Assembly: GCF_000299915.1 (NCBI RefSeq)
Contig: NZ_AMRI01000029.1
Coordinates: forward strand, 1-53,994
Direction of reading: 5' to 3'
From: Gallaecimonas xiamenensis 3-C-1
GTDB taxonomy: Bacteria > Pseudomonadota > Gammaproteobacteria > Enterobacterales > Gallaecimonadaceae
Length of the DNA stretch: 53,994 nucleotides
Below, piece after piece: positions 34,201 to 45,506 of the stretch (its first letter is position 1; every line of letters begins with the position of its first letter). Made by a program: the position numbers and the translations under genes. The notes under the pieces are model-generated. The model ran no database searches, was not told the DNA's origin, and saw nothing but the letters and a program-made list of their open reading frames with translations.

Positions 34201-34433
34201 CCTTCCTGGGGTTGGTGCCCATCGTCTTCGAGACCAGCCTGCAGGCCCAGATCATCATCCCCATGGCGGTGTCCCTGGCCTTCGGTATTCTCTTTGCCAC
34301 CATCATCACCCTGGTGCTGGTGCCGGCCCTCTACCTTATCCTTGAGGATATAAAAAAGGCCCTGCGCCGCTATTGGGCCTGGCTGTGGTACCGCGACGAG
34401 ACCAAGGTCCCGGGAGTGGAAAGGGGCCAATAG
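31281..34433 (+). CDS. RND-family efflux transporter permease
   Basis: 1050 residues, the normal AcrB-family length. First TM [34 protein letters not shown] in TM4 with the proton-relay acidic residues, [21 protein letters not shown] in the second half, and two large periplasmic loops. Sequence wording ([29 protein letters not shown]) is that of the less studied RND branch near VexF/VmeF-type exporters rather than AcrB itself. Substrates are unknown. Followed by two terminators. Confidence 0.95.
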   Translation: [1050 protein letters not shown]

Positions 34434-34440
34434 CCCTGGC

Positions 34441-34473
34441 AAAAAAAAAGCCCGCCAATAGGCGGGCTTTTTT
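34441..34473 (+). terminator. Terminator after the RND operon
   Basis: AAGCCCGCC-AATA-GGCGGGCTTTTTT. Confidence 0.9.
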
Positions 34474-34486
34474 ACGGGGAAAGGCC

Positions 34487-34515
34487 ATGAAAAAGGGGCT
34501 GTTAGCCCCTTTTTC
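34487..34515 (-). terminator. Terminator of cysZ
   Basis: AAAAAGGGGCT/AGCCCCTTTTT stem eight bases past the cysZ stop on the minus strand; works in both directions. Confidence 0.85.
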
Positions 34516-34522
34516 ATTGATC

Positions 34523-35266
34523 TTAGCGGCGCAGCAAGTGGGGCCTGAAACGCTCCACCCACATGGCGGTGGCGCCACAGACCGCCACCGGCATCACAAT
34601 AAGATTGACGATGGGCACCATGGCCAGCACCGTGGCCAGCATGCCGAAGCTGAAGCTGGCGCTACGCTGGTACTTGAGGGCCATCTTCATGTCTTCAAAG
34701 GGGATCTTGTGGTTGTCGAAAGGGTAGTCCAAGTATTGGATGGCCATCATCCAGGCACCGAACAGGAACCACAGCACGGCCCCCAGAGTCTGGCCTATCA
34801 CCGGCACCAAAAACAGCAGCAAAAAGCCGATGGCCCGGGGCAGGCAGTATTTAAGCTTGGCCCATTCCCGGCCAAAGACCCGGGGCATGTCCTTGACCAC
34901 TTCTGCCAGGCTGGCGTCCGGCAGGGGTTCGCCGGTGAGCATCAGCTCGACCCGTTCGGCCAGCAGGCCGTTAAAAGGCGCCGCTATCCAGTTGGCCAGG
35001 GCGCTGAAAATAAAGGAGAACACCACCAATACCGCCACTACCCCCAGGGGCCAGATCAGGTATTCAAGCCATTCGAGCCAGCCGGGCAGGTAGCTCAGCA
35101 CGTAGTCCACCAGGTCACCCAGGCGAAACATCAACCAGGTGAAAGCGCCGGCGAACAGCAACAGGTTCACCAGCAGCGGGAAAAGTACGAAACGGCGCAG
35201 ACCTTTTTCCTGGATAAGGGAAAAGCCGCGCATCAGATAGTGGGCACCGGATACCGGATGAGCCAA
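34523..35266 (-). CDS. cysZ: Sulfate transporter CysZ
   Basis: 247 residues from a TTG start at 35266, chosen because GGAGG sits six bases upstream; an in-frame ATG at 35290 adds eight residues and lacks a strong site. It has the CysZ core: GIRRF-like GLRRFVLFPLLVNLLLF, ANWIAAPFNGLLAERVE, and DYPFDNHKIPF, which match E. coli CysZ. It takes up sulfate (or sulfite) for cysteine synthesis, supplying CysK. Divergent from smc. Confidence 0.9.
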   Translation of the reverse strand: MAHPVSGAHYLMRGFSLIQEKGLRRFVLFPLLVNLLLFAGAFTWLMFRLGDLVDYVLSYLPGWLEWLEYLIWPLGVVAVLVVFSFIFSALANWIAAPFNGLLAERVELMLTGEPLPDASLAEVVKDMPRVFGREWAKLKYCLPRAIGFLLLFLVPVIGQTLGAVLWFLFGAWMMAIQYLDYPFDNHKIPFEDMKMALKYQRSASFSFGMLATVLAMVPIVNLIVMPVAVCGATAMWVERFRPHLLRR

Positions 35267-35417
35267 GGAACACCTCCATTGCCTATGCATTGCATTCTTT
35301 CAGGGCGGCAGTATAAAAAGAGGGGACGGCGGCGCCTAGCCCGGATTTGTTACAGAAACTGTGTTAGATTGCCGAGTTGATATGGCCACAACCCTATAAC
35401 GAGAGCGCCGGGACCGA

Positions 35418-38400
35418 ATGCGCCTGAAAAGTATCAAGCTGGCAGGTTTCAAATCCTTTGTCGACGCCACGACGGTACCCTTTCCCAGGGCTATGACCGC
35501 CGTGGTCGGCCCCAATGGTTGTGGCAAATCCAATATCATCGACGCCGTGCGTTGGGTGCTGGGCGAATCCAGTGCCAAGAACCTGCGCGGCGACGCCATG
35601 ACCGACGTCATCTTCAACGGCTCCTCCGGCCGCAAGCCGGTGTCCCAGGCCAGCGTCGAGCTGGTGTTCGACAACAGCGACGGCACTGCCACCGGCCCGG
35701 TGGCCCAATATGCCGAAATCGCCGTCAAACGCCTGGTCACCCGGGACGGCCAGTCCCAGTATTTTATGAACGGCAGCCGTTGCCGGCGCCGCGACATCAC
35801 CGATATCTTCCTTGGCACCGGCCTTGGTCCCCGCTCTTATGCCATCATCGAGCAGGGCATGATCTCCCGGCTGATCGAGTCGCGCCCCCAGGAACTGCGG
35901 GTCTTTATCGAAGAAGCGGCCGGTATTTCCAAGTACAAGGAGCGGCGCAAGGAAACCGAGAACCGCATCCGCCACACCCGCGACAACCTCGAGCGCCTTA
36001 CCGACGTGCGTGAAGAGCTGGGCCAGCAGCTGGACAAGCTGCGCCGCCAGGCCGACGCCGCCCGCCGCTACCGGGACTACAAGCACCAGGAACGCACCGC
36101 CAAGGGCCAGTTGGCGGCCCTGCGCTACCGGCGCTACCAGGACGCCATCACCAGCCTTAACGGTGAAATTCGCCATTTCGAAACCGAGCTGGAGCGTTTT
36201 ATCGCCCAGAGCCGGGGCGACGAGAAGGCCATGGTGGCCCTCAAGGAAACCCAGCACGACGCCAAGGGCCAGATAGAACAGGCCCAGAGCCGCTACTACC
36301 GGCTGGGCTCGGAAATCGCCAGGGCCGAGCAAAACCTGGCCAACGCCAAGAGCCGCAAGGCGCAATTGGACGAACAGCTGGCCCGGCTCCAGCAGCGTGC
36401 CGAGCAGGCCCGCCTGACCCTGAGCGAAGACCAGCAGCGCCAGCAGGAAGCGGACGAAGAGCTGGAAATGCTGACCCCGGAGCTGGACGAATATCAAGAA
36501 CAGCTGGCCGAAGCCCGCCTCAACCGCGAAGGGCTGGAAAACCAGCACCGCGCCCAGCAGCAGGCCCTTGCTGCCCGCTTGCAGCGCCAGGGGCAGCTGC
36601 AGACCCGTTTGCAGGTCCTGGCCACCCGTATCGACAACCTGGGTGCCAATATCCAGCGCGACCACCAGCGCCTGGCCGGTTTTGTCGGCCAGGACGACGA
36701 CGCCTTGCTGGCGGTCAAGGAACAGCTGGCCGAGCAGCAAGCCCTGGCCGAAGAGCACCAGGAAGCCTTGGCCTTGGCGGAAATGGATCACCAGCAGGGC
36801 CAGAGCGATCTCAAGGCCGCCCGGGAACAGCTGAAAACCCAAACCGAAGTCCACCGCCAGGCGGAAAGGGCCCTGGACACCCAACAAAGCCGCATTCAGC
36901 AGTTAAGTGCCCTTATCGACGCGGCGGCTCCCAAGGAAAGCGTGGCGGGGCTGGACGAGCTGCCGGCCCTGCTGGCCCAGCTTCAGGTTCAGGCCCCTTG
37001 GCACCAGGCGGTGGAACAGGTGCTGGGCAGTTGGCTGCAGGCCAGGGTTGGGGACTATGGCCCCTTCCTGGATGTCACCCAGCCGGCGCTGTTGGTGCGC
37101 CCCGGCGCCCACCAGCCCAGCCCCGCCAGCCTGGGCGCCCAGGTACAGAGTCCGGTGCCGCTGCCCTGGCTGGACAGGGTCCGTACAGCCCCTGACCGGG
37201 AAGCGGCCAAGGCCCTTGGCGCCAGCCTGGGGCCCGGCGAGTCGGTCATCTGTCCCGACGGCTTTTGGCTGGGGGCCGATTTTCTGGCCACGGCCCCGGC
37301 CGCAGGGCAGGGGCTTAGCCTGGTGGCGGACCTTGAGGCCCTGCAAGGGCAGCTGCCGGCCCTGCAACAGGAGCTGGACCAGGCCAGCGGCCAATTGGCC
37401 CAGGCCGAGGCCGCCCTGGCCCAGGCCGAACAGCAGCTTCAGCAATTGGCTAGCCAGCAGCAGCAGGCCCAGCAGCGCCAGCAGGAGTCACGCCAGCAGT
37501 TGGCCATACTCCAGGCCAGGGCCGGCGACCTGGATGCCCAGGCCAAGGCCCGCCAGCAGGAAAGGGCCCAGCTCCAAGAGGCCATTGCCGACCAGGAGCT
37601 GGAACAGGCCGAGCTGATGGAAGAGCGGCTGATGCTCGAGGAGGAAGCCGAGCAGGGTGATGAACACCAGCCGGTGGACGACCTCGAACCCCAGCTGCAA
37701 GATGCCAGAGCCCTGGAAGAACAGTTGCGCGGCCAGGCCCAGCAGCTGCAGATCCGTTTTGAAACCCTCAAGTCCCGCCGCCAGTCCCTGGCCGAGTCTT
37801 GCCAGCGGGCGGCCATGCAGGTGGAGGAAGTGAGCGAGCAGCTCGAAGCCCTTCTCGAAGAACAGCAGCTGCTGGACGAGCCCGGCCAGGAGCAGGGCAG
37901 CCAGTTGGAGATCTGGCTGGAAGAGCACAAGGAAGTGGAAGAGCGCCTGACCGTGCTCAACCAGCAGATGGCCGACATCGACGAGCGCATGGCGCTGTTG
38001 GAAGACGGCCAGGCCGCCGCCTTTGCCAAGGTGCAGAGCATGCAGGGTGAGATAGACAGGCGCCGGGTGGAAATCGAAGGCCACAAAGTGCGCAGCGACG
38101 GCGCCCGGGAACAGCTGGACGAGCTGGAACAGGATATCGACGCCGTACTGGCCAGCCTCGAGGACCAGAACGAAGAGGCCCTGGCCAAAGACATCGACCG
38201 TCTGGTCAACGCCATCGCCCGCCTGGGGGCCATCAACCTGGCCGCCATCGAGGAATTCGAGCAGCAGGCGGAGCGTAAAAAATACCTGGACGAACAGGAC
38301 GCCGACCTTAACGCCGCCCTGGAGACCCTGGAAAATGCCATTCGCAAAATCGACCGGGAAACCCGCGCCAAGTTCAAGGACACCTTCGACGTGGTTAACG

Positions 38401-38840
38401 CCGACTTGCAGCGCCTCTTCCCCAAGGTGTTCGGCGGCGGCAGCGCCTATCTGGAGCTGACCGGAGACGATCTGCTGGATACAGGTGTCACCATCATGGC
38501 CCGGCCGCCAGGTAAACGAAACGCCACCATTCACCTTCTCTCCGGTGGTGAAAAGGCGCTGACCGCTTTATCATTGGTGTTTGCCATTTTCCGGCTTAAT
38601 CCGGCGCCCTTCTGTATGCTAGACGAGGTGGATGCCCCCTTGGACGATGCTAACGTGGAGCGTTATTGCCGCTTGGTCAGGGAAATGTCAGACAGCGTCC
38701 AGTTTATTTACATCAGCCACAATAAGGTGGCCATGGAGATGGCCGATCAACTGACCGGGGTCACCATGCACGAACCCGGTGTGTCGCGTATCGTCGCCGT
38801 GGATATTGAACAAGCCGTCGCACTGGCGGAAGCAGGCTAA
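35418..38840 (+). CDS. smc: Chromosome segregation protein SMC
   Basis: 1140 residues. Walker A GPNGCGKSN near 32, long first coiled coil (to about 490), a compact hinge (about 500-640), second coiled coil and C-terminal ATPase half with signature LSGGEKAL and Walker B FCMLDEVDAPLDD. SMC bridges and loops DNA in chromosome organisation, usually with ScpA and ScpB, which are not in this window. The presence of SMC is notable because many Gammaproteobacteria use MukBEF instead. The order smc-zipA-ligA is as in Pseudomonas. The hinge looks shorter than in Bacillus SMC. Confidence 0.96.
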   Translation: MRLKSIKLAGFKSFVDATTVPFPRAMTAVVGPNGCGKSNIIDAVRWVLGESSAKNLRGDAMTDVIFNGSSGRKPVSQASVELVFDNSDGTATGPVAQYAEIAVKRLVTRDGQSQYFMNGSRCRRRDITDIFLGTGLGPRSYAIIEQGMISRLIESRPQELRVFIEEAAGISKYKERRKETENRIRHTRDNLERLTDVREELGQQLDKLRRQADAARRYRDYKHQERTAKGQLAALRYRRYQDAITSLNGEIRHFETELERFIAQSRGDEKAMVALKETQHDAKGQIEQAQSRYYRLGSEIARAEQNLANAKSRKAQLDEQLARLQQRAEQARLTLSEDQQRQQEADEELEMLTPELDEYQEQLAEARLNREGLENQHRAQQQALAARLQRQGQLQTRLQVLATRIDNLGANIQRDHQRLAGFVGQDDDALLAVKEQLAEQQALAEEHQEALALAEMDHQQGQSDLKAAREQLKTQTEVHRQAERALDTQQSRIQQLSALIDAAAPKESVAGLDELPALLAQLQVQAPWHQAVEQVLGSWLQARVGDYGPFLDVTQPALLVRPGAHQPSPASLGAQVQSPVPLPWLDRVRTAPDREAAKALGASLGPGESVICPDGFWLGADFLATAPAAGQGLSLVADLEALQGQLPALQQELDQASGQLAQAEAALAQAEQQLQQLASQQQQAQQRQQESRQQLAILQARAGDLDAQAKARQQERAQLQEAIADQELEQAELMEERLMLEEEAEQGDEHQPVDDLEPQLQDARALEEQLRGQAQQLQIRFETLKSRRQSLAESCQRAAMQVEEVSEQLEALLEEQQLLDEPGQEQGSQLEIWLEEHKEVEERLTVLNQQMADIDERMALLEDGQAAAFAKVQSMQGEIDRRRVEIEGHKVRSDGAREQLDELEQDIDAVLASLEDQNEEALAKDIDRLVNAIARLGAINLAAIEEFEQQAERKKYLDEQDADLNAALETLENAIRKIDRETRAKFKDTFDVVNADLQRLFPKVFGGGSAYLELTGDDLLDTGVTIMARPPGKRNATIHLLSGGEKALTALSLVFAIFRLNPAPFCMLDEVDAPLDDANVERYCRLVREMSDSVQFIYISHNKVAMEMADQLTGVTMHEPGVSRIVAVDIEQAVALAEAG

Positions 38841-38862
38841 AAAAACGAGACAGGAAGCCTAC

Positions 38863-39702
38863 ATGGATATCTTTTTACTGGTTCTAGGGATCTTGGTGAT
38901 CGGCGGCATTTTTGCCCACGGCCTCAAGACCATTCGCCGCCAGGGGCAGGCCAAGCTTAAGAGCAAGTCCAAGCCCGTCAAACCCATGCCTACCCAGCCC
39001 CGGGACGAGAAGGGCTTCGACGACGATGGCGTCGGTGAGGTACGGGTGGTGGCCAAAAAGCGCCAGGAACCCAAGATGGAGCAGATGGACCTGAATCTGG
39101 GCGCTGCCAGAGCCGCCCAGGAGGCTGCCCCCAAGGCCGAGGCAATAGCCGCCGCCGAGCCCCAGGAGGCCGAGCTGGCCCTGGCTGAGGCCGAAGACCA
39201 GCCCCTGCCCAGCCTGCATGCAGAAGAAGAGGACGCCCCAGAAGAGGCCCCCAAGGCCGCCGAGCCCCAGGAAGTGCTGGTGCTGCATGTGATGGCCAAG
39301 GAAGAGGACCCCATCGACGGCGCCGAGCTGCTGCCGCTGCTGCTGTCCCTTGGCCTTAGATTTGGCGAAATGGATATTTTCCACCGCCACAAGGAATCCT
39401 CCGGCCGTGGCCCTGTGCTGTTCAGCCTGGCCAACATGGTCAACCCCGGCACCTTCGACGTGGACAAGATGGAGCAGTTCAGCACCAAGGGCCTGGCCCT
39501 GTTCATGACCCTGCCCAACGAAGGGGACGCCATGAAGGCCTTTGCCATGATGCTCAACGCCGCCCAGAAGATGGCCGAAGAGTTCGGCTGCCAGGTCTTG
39601 GACGGCGACCGCAACCTGGTTACCCAGCAGACGGTGCAGCACTACCAGGGCCAAATTCGCGAATTCACCCGGCGCCAGCTCCTTGCAGCGGGCGGCCATT
39701 AA
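38863..39702 (+). CDS. zipA: Cell division protein ZipA
   Basis: 279 residues. N-terminal TM (MDIFLLVLGILVIGGIFAHGL), then a basic patch, a long acidic/Ala/Pro linker (about 60-145), and a C-terminal FtsZ-binding domain (from about VLVLHVMAKEEDPIDGAELLPLLLSLGLRFGEMDIFHRH). It anchors FtsZ filaments to the inner membrane. Start after AGGAAG, 22 bases downstream of smc, so co-transcription is likely. An ORF starting inside smc is not needed. Confidence 0.95.
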   Translation: MDIFLLVLGILVIGGIFAHGLKTIRRQGQAKLKSKSKPVKPMPTQPRDEKGFDDDGVGEVRVVAKKRQEPKMEQMDLNLGAARAAQEAAPKAEAIAAAEPQEAELALAEAEDQPLPSLHAEEEDAPEEAPKAAEPQEVLVLHVMAKEEDPIDGAELLPLLLSLGLRFGEMDIFHRHKESSGRGPVLFSLANMVNPGTFDVDKMEQFSTKGLALFMTLPNEGDAMKAFAMMLNAAQKMAEEFGCQVLDGDRNLVTQQTVQHYQGQIREFTRRQLLAAGGH

Positions 39703-39711
39703 AGCCTTATC

Positions 39712-39736
39712 AGCCCGGCAGCGCCGGGCTTTTTTT
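39712..39736 (+). terminator. Hairpin between zipA and ligA
   Basis: CAGCCCGGC-AGC-GCCGGGCTTTTTTT; would separate smc-zipA from ligA. Confidence 0.85.
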
Positions 39737-39742
39737 ATTTAG

Positions 39743-42500
<2,758 letters not shown>

Positions 42501-42602
42501 TCCCCTGTCCTTGTGCGACTCGGGTTGCACAAGGGGCCCCTAAAGAAGAAATCCATGGGTATTATCGACAAAACCGACCAGTTCAGGGATTGTCGGCAGG
42601 GG

Positions 42603-42635
42603 CTGTGATTTGCTAACTTCGGTAGCAGATCACAG
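42603..42635 (+). promoter_or_regulatory. Long hairpin upstream of the acetyltransferase start
   Basis: CTGTGATTTGCTA and TAGCAGATCACAG form a 13-bp stem (one G-T pair) around a 7-base loop, 15 bases before the TTG start at 42651. It could be a terminator with only three Ts, an operator or a leader structure. Confidence 0.45.
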
Positions 42636-42650
42636 TTTGAGACCAGCACC

Positions 42651-43190
42651 TTGCCCGTACTGCCGCAGTTTCGCCAAGCCCAGCTCGAAGATGCGCCCGC
42701 CATCGCGGATCTTCTGGTGCGGGCATGGCAGCAGAGTTACCGCCAGTTCCTGCCCGCCAGCTTCTTGGAAAAACTCAACGTGCCCGGCCGCATCGGCCTG
42801 GTGGAAAGCCTGCTGCGCCAGCCCCAGAGCCAGACCTGGCTGGTGGAAGACGACGGCACCCTGTTGGGCTTTGTCAATACCGGCCGCTCCCGCGACCCGG
42901 ACGTTTCCCGCCGCACCACGGCCGAGTTGCGCGCCCTGTACCTGGACCCGCAGATGGTGGGCAGTGGCCTGGGTGCCCAGCTTCTGGAAAAGGCCCTGCT
43001 GGCCCTACGTGGCCAGGGTTATGTGTCCCTGAACCTGTGGGTGCTGGAAAACAACGAAGGGGGCATCAAGTTCTGGCTCAAGCACGGCTTTAAAGCCGAC
43101 GGCTGCCACAGGGTGGACGAGCGGGACGGCACCGAACTCAAACAAATTCGTTTGCACCGCTTGCTCAATAAGGCCATAGGCCACAGATAA
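42651..43190 (+). CDS. GNAT acetyltransferase
   Basis: 179 residues. FRQAQLEDAPAIADLLVRAWQQSYRQFLPASFL opening, ALYLDPQMVGSGLGAQLLEKAL with the acetyl-CoA loop GSGLGAQLL near 101, and NLWVLENNEGGIKFWLKHGF. The TTG start gives a natural N-terminus but a weak ribosome site; the hairpin just upstream may affect initiation. Substrate unknown. Confidence 0.86.
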   Translation: MPVLPQFRQAQLEDAPAIADLLVRAWQQSYRQFLPASFLEKLNVPGRIGLVESLLRQPQSQTWLVEDDGTLLGFVNTGRSRDPDVSRRTTAELRALYLDPQMVGSGLGAQLLEKALLALRGQGYVSLNLWVLENNEGGIKFWLKHGFKADGCHRVDERDGTELKQIRLHRLLNKAIGHR

Positions 43191-43200
43191 CAGGTGCAAA

Positions 43201-43231
43201 TAAAAAAGGCGGCCCCAGGGCCGCCTTTTTT
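43201..43231. terminator. Bidirectional terminator between the acetyltransferase and permease genes
   Basis: AAAAAGGCGGCCC/GGGCCGCCTTTTT. Confidence 0.9.
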
Positions 43232-44336
43232 ATCCCAGCAACTGGGCCAGGTAGATAAGGCCCCCCAGGGCCAGCAGCAGTGCCCCTTCCCCGGGTTTTT
43301 GCCCCTTGATGCTCAGTAGGCCAGGCAGCACCAGGGCCACCATGGCCAGGGCCAGGGCGGCATAGCCCAGGGCGCCAAGGAAGGCGTTCAGCACAAAGAG
43401 GGTGATCAGCAGCGGCGGTACGAAGGTCAGCAGCGCCGTCTGGCTGCGCCCGGCCAGGGTTGCCTTGCGGTTAAACAGGGCGGCCAGGAAGTCGAACATG
43501 CCCACCGCGACCCCCAAAAAGGAGGTGGCCAGGGCCAGGTCAGCAAAAATGTGGATACAGGTACTGAGCCAGCCGCCCTGGCCCTGGGTCAGGGCCAACA
43601 CCAGCTTCTCAAGAGCGCCGCCGGTTTGGCCAAGGGCCTGCTGGTTCAGGCTGCCCAGCACCACCAGTTGCCAAACAAGGTACAGGGCCAGGGGCAGCAG
43701 GGTACCGCCGGCAATGGCCAGGCGCAGCTTGCGTCTGTCCTTTTCCAGGTAGTTGACCAGGGTGGGCAGGGAGCCGTGGTAGCCAAAAGCGGTATAGATG
43801 ATGGGCAGGGCCGCCAGTGGCAGGCTGGGGCTGGCTGCCAAGTGGCCGGGGTCGACCCCGGGCAACAGACCGCCTATCACCAGCACCAAGGCCACCATCT
43901 TGATGGTGAACAGCAGTCGGTTGCTGATATCCACCACCTGCATGGACAGCATGATAAGGGCCGCTACCGCCAGGCTGGCCACCAATGCCGCCAGGCGCGG
44001 GTCCAGGCCCAGGCTGGCTGCCAACAGGTTGGCGCTGCCGGACACGTAGGCCGCCATTAGGGCGTAGTAGAGAAAACCCATGCTCAGGGCCACCAGTACC
44101 CGGCCAAAGGGCCCCAGGGCCTGGCGGCCAAGGGCGTCAAGGGACGCAGGCCCTTCCAGAGCAAGGCAATGGTCCACCATCACCCAGGCGGCCTTGATGG
44201 CCAACAGGGCGAATACCAGCAGCAACAGGCAGCTCAGGCCGAAGCCCAGGGCGGCGGTGGCCAGGGGCAAGGCCAACATGCCGGCACCAATGGTGGTGCC
44301 GGCCACGATAAGGGCGGAGCCCAGGGTCTTGTTCAT
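43230..44336 (-). CDS. Aromatic amino-acid permease (TyrP/Mtr family)
   Basis: 368 residues with 11 membrane helices. Opening LGSALIVAGTTIGAGMLALPLATAALGFG is the HAAAP-family motif, as in TyrP, Mtr and TnaB; ALPIIYTAFGYHGSLPTLVNYLEKDRRKLR is the second family region. Proton-coupled uptake of tyrosine or tryptophan is likely; which cannot be decided. No TyrR box was seen upstream. Confidence 0.9.
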   Translation of the reverse strand: MNKTLGSALIVAGTTIGAGMLALPLATAALGFGLSCLLLLVFALLAIKAAWVMVDHCLALEGPASLDALGRQALGPFGRVLVALSMGFLYYALMAAYVSGSANLLAASLGLDPRLAALVASLAVAALIMLSMQVVDISNRLLFTIKMVALVLVIGGLLPGVDPGHLAASPSLPLAALPIIYTAFGYHGSLPTLVNYLEKDRRKLRLAIAGGTLLPLALYLVWQLVVLGSLNQQALGQTGGALEKLVLALTQGQGGWLSTCIHIFADLALATSFLGVAVGMFDFLAALFNRKATLAGRSQTALLTFVPPLLITLFVLNAFLGALGYAALALAMVALVLPGLLSIKGQKPGEGALLLALGGLIYLAQLLG

Positions 44337-44487
44337 CCGATCCTCGATGGCAGGACCGGGACGGGCTGCCCCATCCGCTGTCTTCTGCTGCTTGTCCCAA
44401 CCCGGCCATGTAATCTTCTTGTTAATTGGCCAGGCTTCGTTGTTAGAATGGGCCTCACACTAAAAGACCCAAAGAGCGGGGTCAAGC

Positions 44488-44982
44488 ATGGCCGACAGTC
44501 CCGTTATCAACATCCAGAAACTGACCTACCGCAGTCACAGCCACGGCGAAAAGTACTTTGCCAGGGTGGCGCCGGTGGCGCCGCTGATCGGCGGCAAGGA
44601 CCTGGGTTACCGGGTGGTGCGGGTGATGCCGGGCAAACAAGCCTGGCCGCGCCACGCCCACCTCAACAACGAAGAGATGTTCTTTATCCTCGAAGGTAGC
44701 GGCACCCTGCTGCTGGGTGAACAGAGCCACCCCTTGCAGGCCGGCGACTTTGTGGCCTGCCCGGCCGGGGCCGAGCTGGCCCATCAAATCGTCAACACCG
44801 GCAGTAAGGAGCTGGTGTACCTGGCGGTGTCCACCATGAAGGAGCCGGACGTGATGCTCTACCCGGACTCGGGCAAGTATGGGGTCATTGCCGGTACGGC
44901 TCCCGGAGGGGACAGCAAGGAACGCTCTTTTGCCATTTTTGGCCGCCAGCACCAGGGGCTTAACTACTGGGACGGAGAATGA
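44488..44982 (+). CDS. Cupin-domain protein
   Basis: 164 residues, single cupin barrel. Motif 1 is PGKQAWPRHAHLNNEEMFFILEGSG (metal ligands His, His, Glu) and motif 2 is PLQAGDFVACPAGAELAHQI (last His). A metal site is therefore intact. Unknown substrate; sugar isomerase- or dioxygenase-like cupins share this layout. First gene of a three-gene overlapping operon (44488-46003). Confidence 0.85.
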   Translation: MADSPVINIQKLTYRSHSHGEKYFARVAPVAPLIGGKDLGYRVVRVMPGKQAWPRHAHLNNEEMFFILEGSGTLLLGEQSHPLQAGDFVACPAGAELAHQIVNTGSKELVYLAVSTMKEPDVMLYPDSGKYGVIAGTAPGGDSKERSFAIFGRQHQGLNYWDGE

Positions 44983-45506
44983 GAGCCTACCTGCTTACCC
45001 TGGTCTTGCTGAGCGCACCGGCCCTGGCCCAATTCGACGAACTGCCCGCCACCTTGGAGCGGCTGCGCAGCGCTACTCTGAGCGGCGACTACCAGACCCT
45101 GGTGGCCCTGACCCATCCCAAGGCCATTGCCGCCCAAGGGGGCCAGGAAGCGGCCTTGGAGCATGCCGAGCAGGCCTTCTTGGAGCTGGCCCAAAGCGGC
45201 CTCAAGCGCAGCCAATACCAGATAGAAACCCCCAAGGACTTCTACCCGGCCGGGGACGACTGGGTGGCCTTTGCCCTGACCCACAGCCGCTATGAAAGTG
45301 CCAGCCAGGTCATCAGCGAAGACGGCTACCTCATCGCCGTGCGCCCCAAGGCGTCGGCCGACTGGCATTTCATCGACGGTGCCGGGGTGGAATTTCCCCA
45401 GCAGATCTACGATTACTTCCCGGCCTTGCCCCAGGGGCTGGCGATACCGCAAAAACGCAGTAAGATCCGCCTTATTACTCCCTGGAGCCCCAAGAAGAAT
45501 CCATGA
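44979..45506 (+). CDS. Exported protein of unknown function
   Basis: 175 residues. A signal peptide cleaved near ALA-Q is followed by a helix-rich part (LERLRSATLSGDYQTLVALTHPKAI) and beta strands (WHFIDGAG), which suggests an NTF2-like fold. Overlaps the cupin gene by four bases and the next gene by four bases. No known domain was recognised. Confidence 0.8.
   Translation: MRAYLLTLVLLSAPALAQFDELPATLERLRSATLSGDYQTLVALTHPKAIAAQGGQEAALEHAEQAFLELAQSGLKRSQYQIETPKDFYPAGDDWVAFALTHSRYESASQVISEDGYLIAVRPKASADWHFIDGAGVEFPQQIYDYFPALPQGLAIPQKRSKIRLITPWSPKKNP

Noticed and set aside
34434..34522. Small RNA between the two terminators
   Set aside because: Each hairpin is explained as the end of one of the two converging operons.
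44337..44487. TyrR box upstream of the permease
   Set aside because: No TGTAAA-N6-TTTACA-like sequence in the gap.
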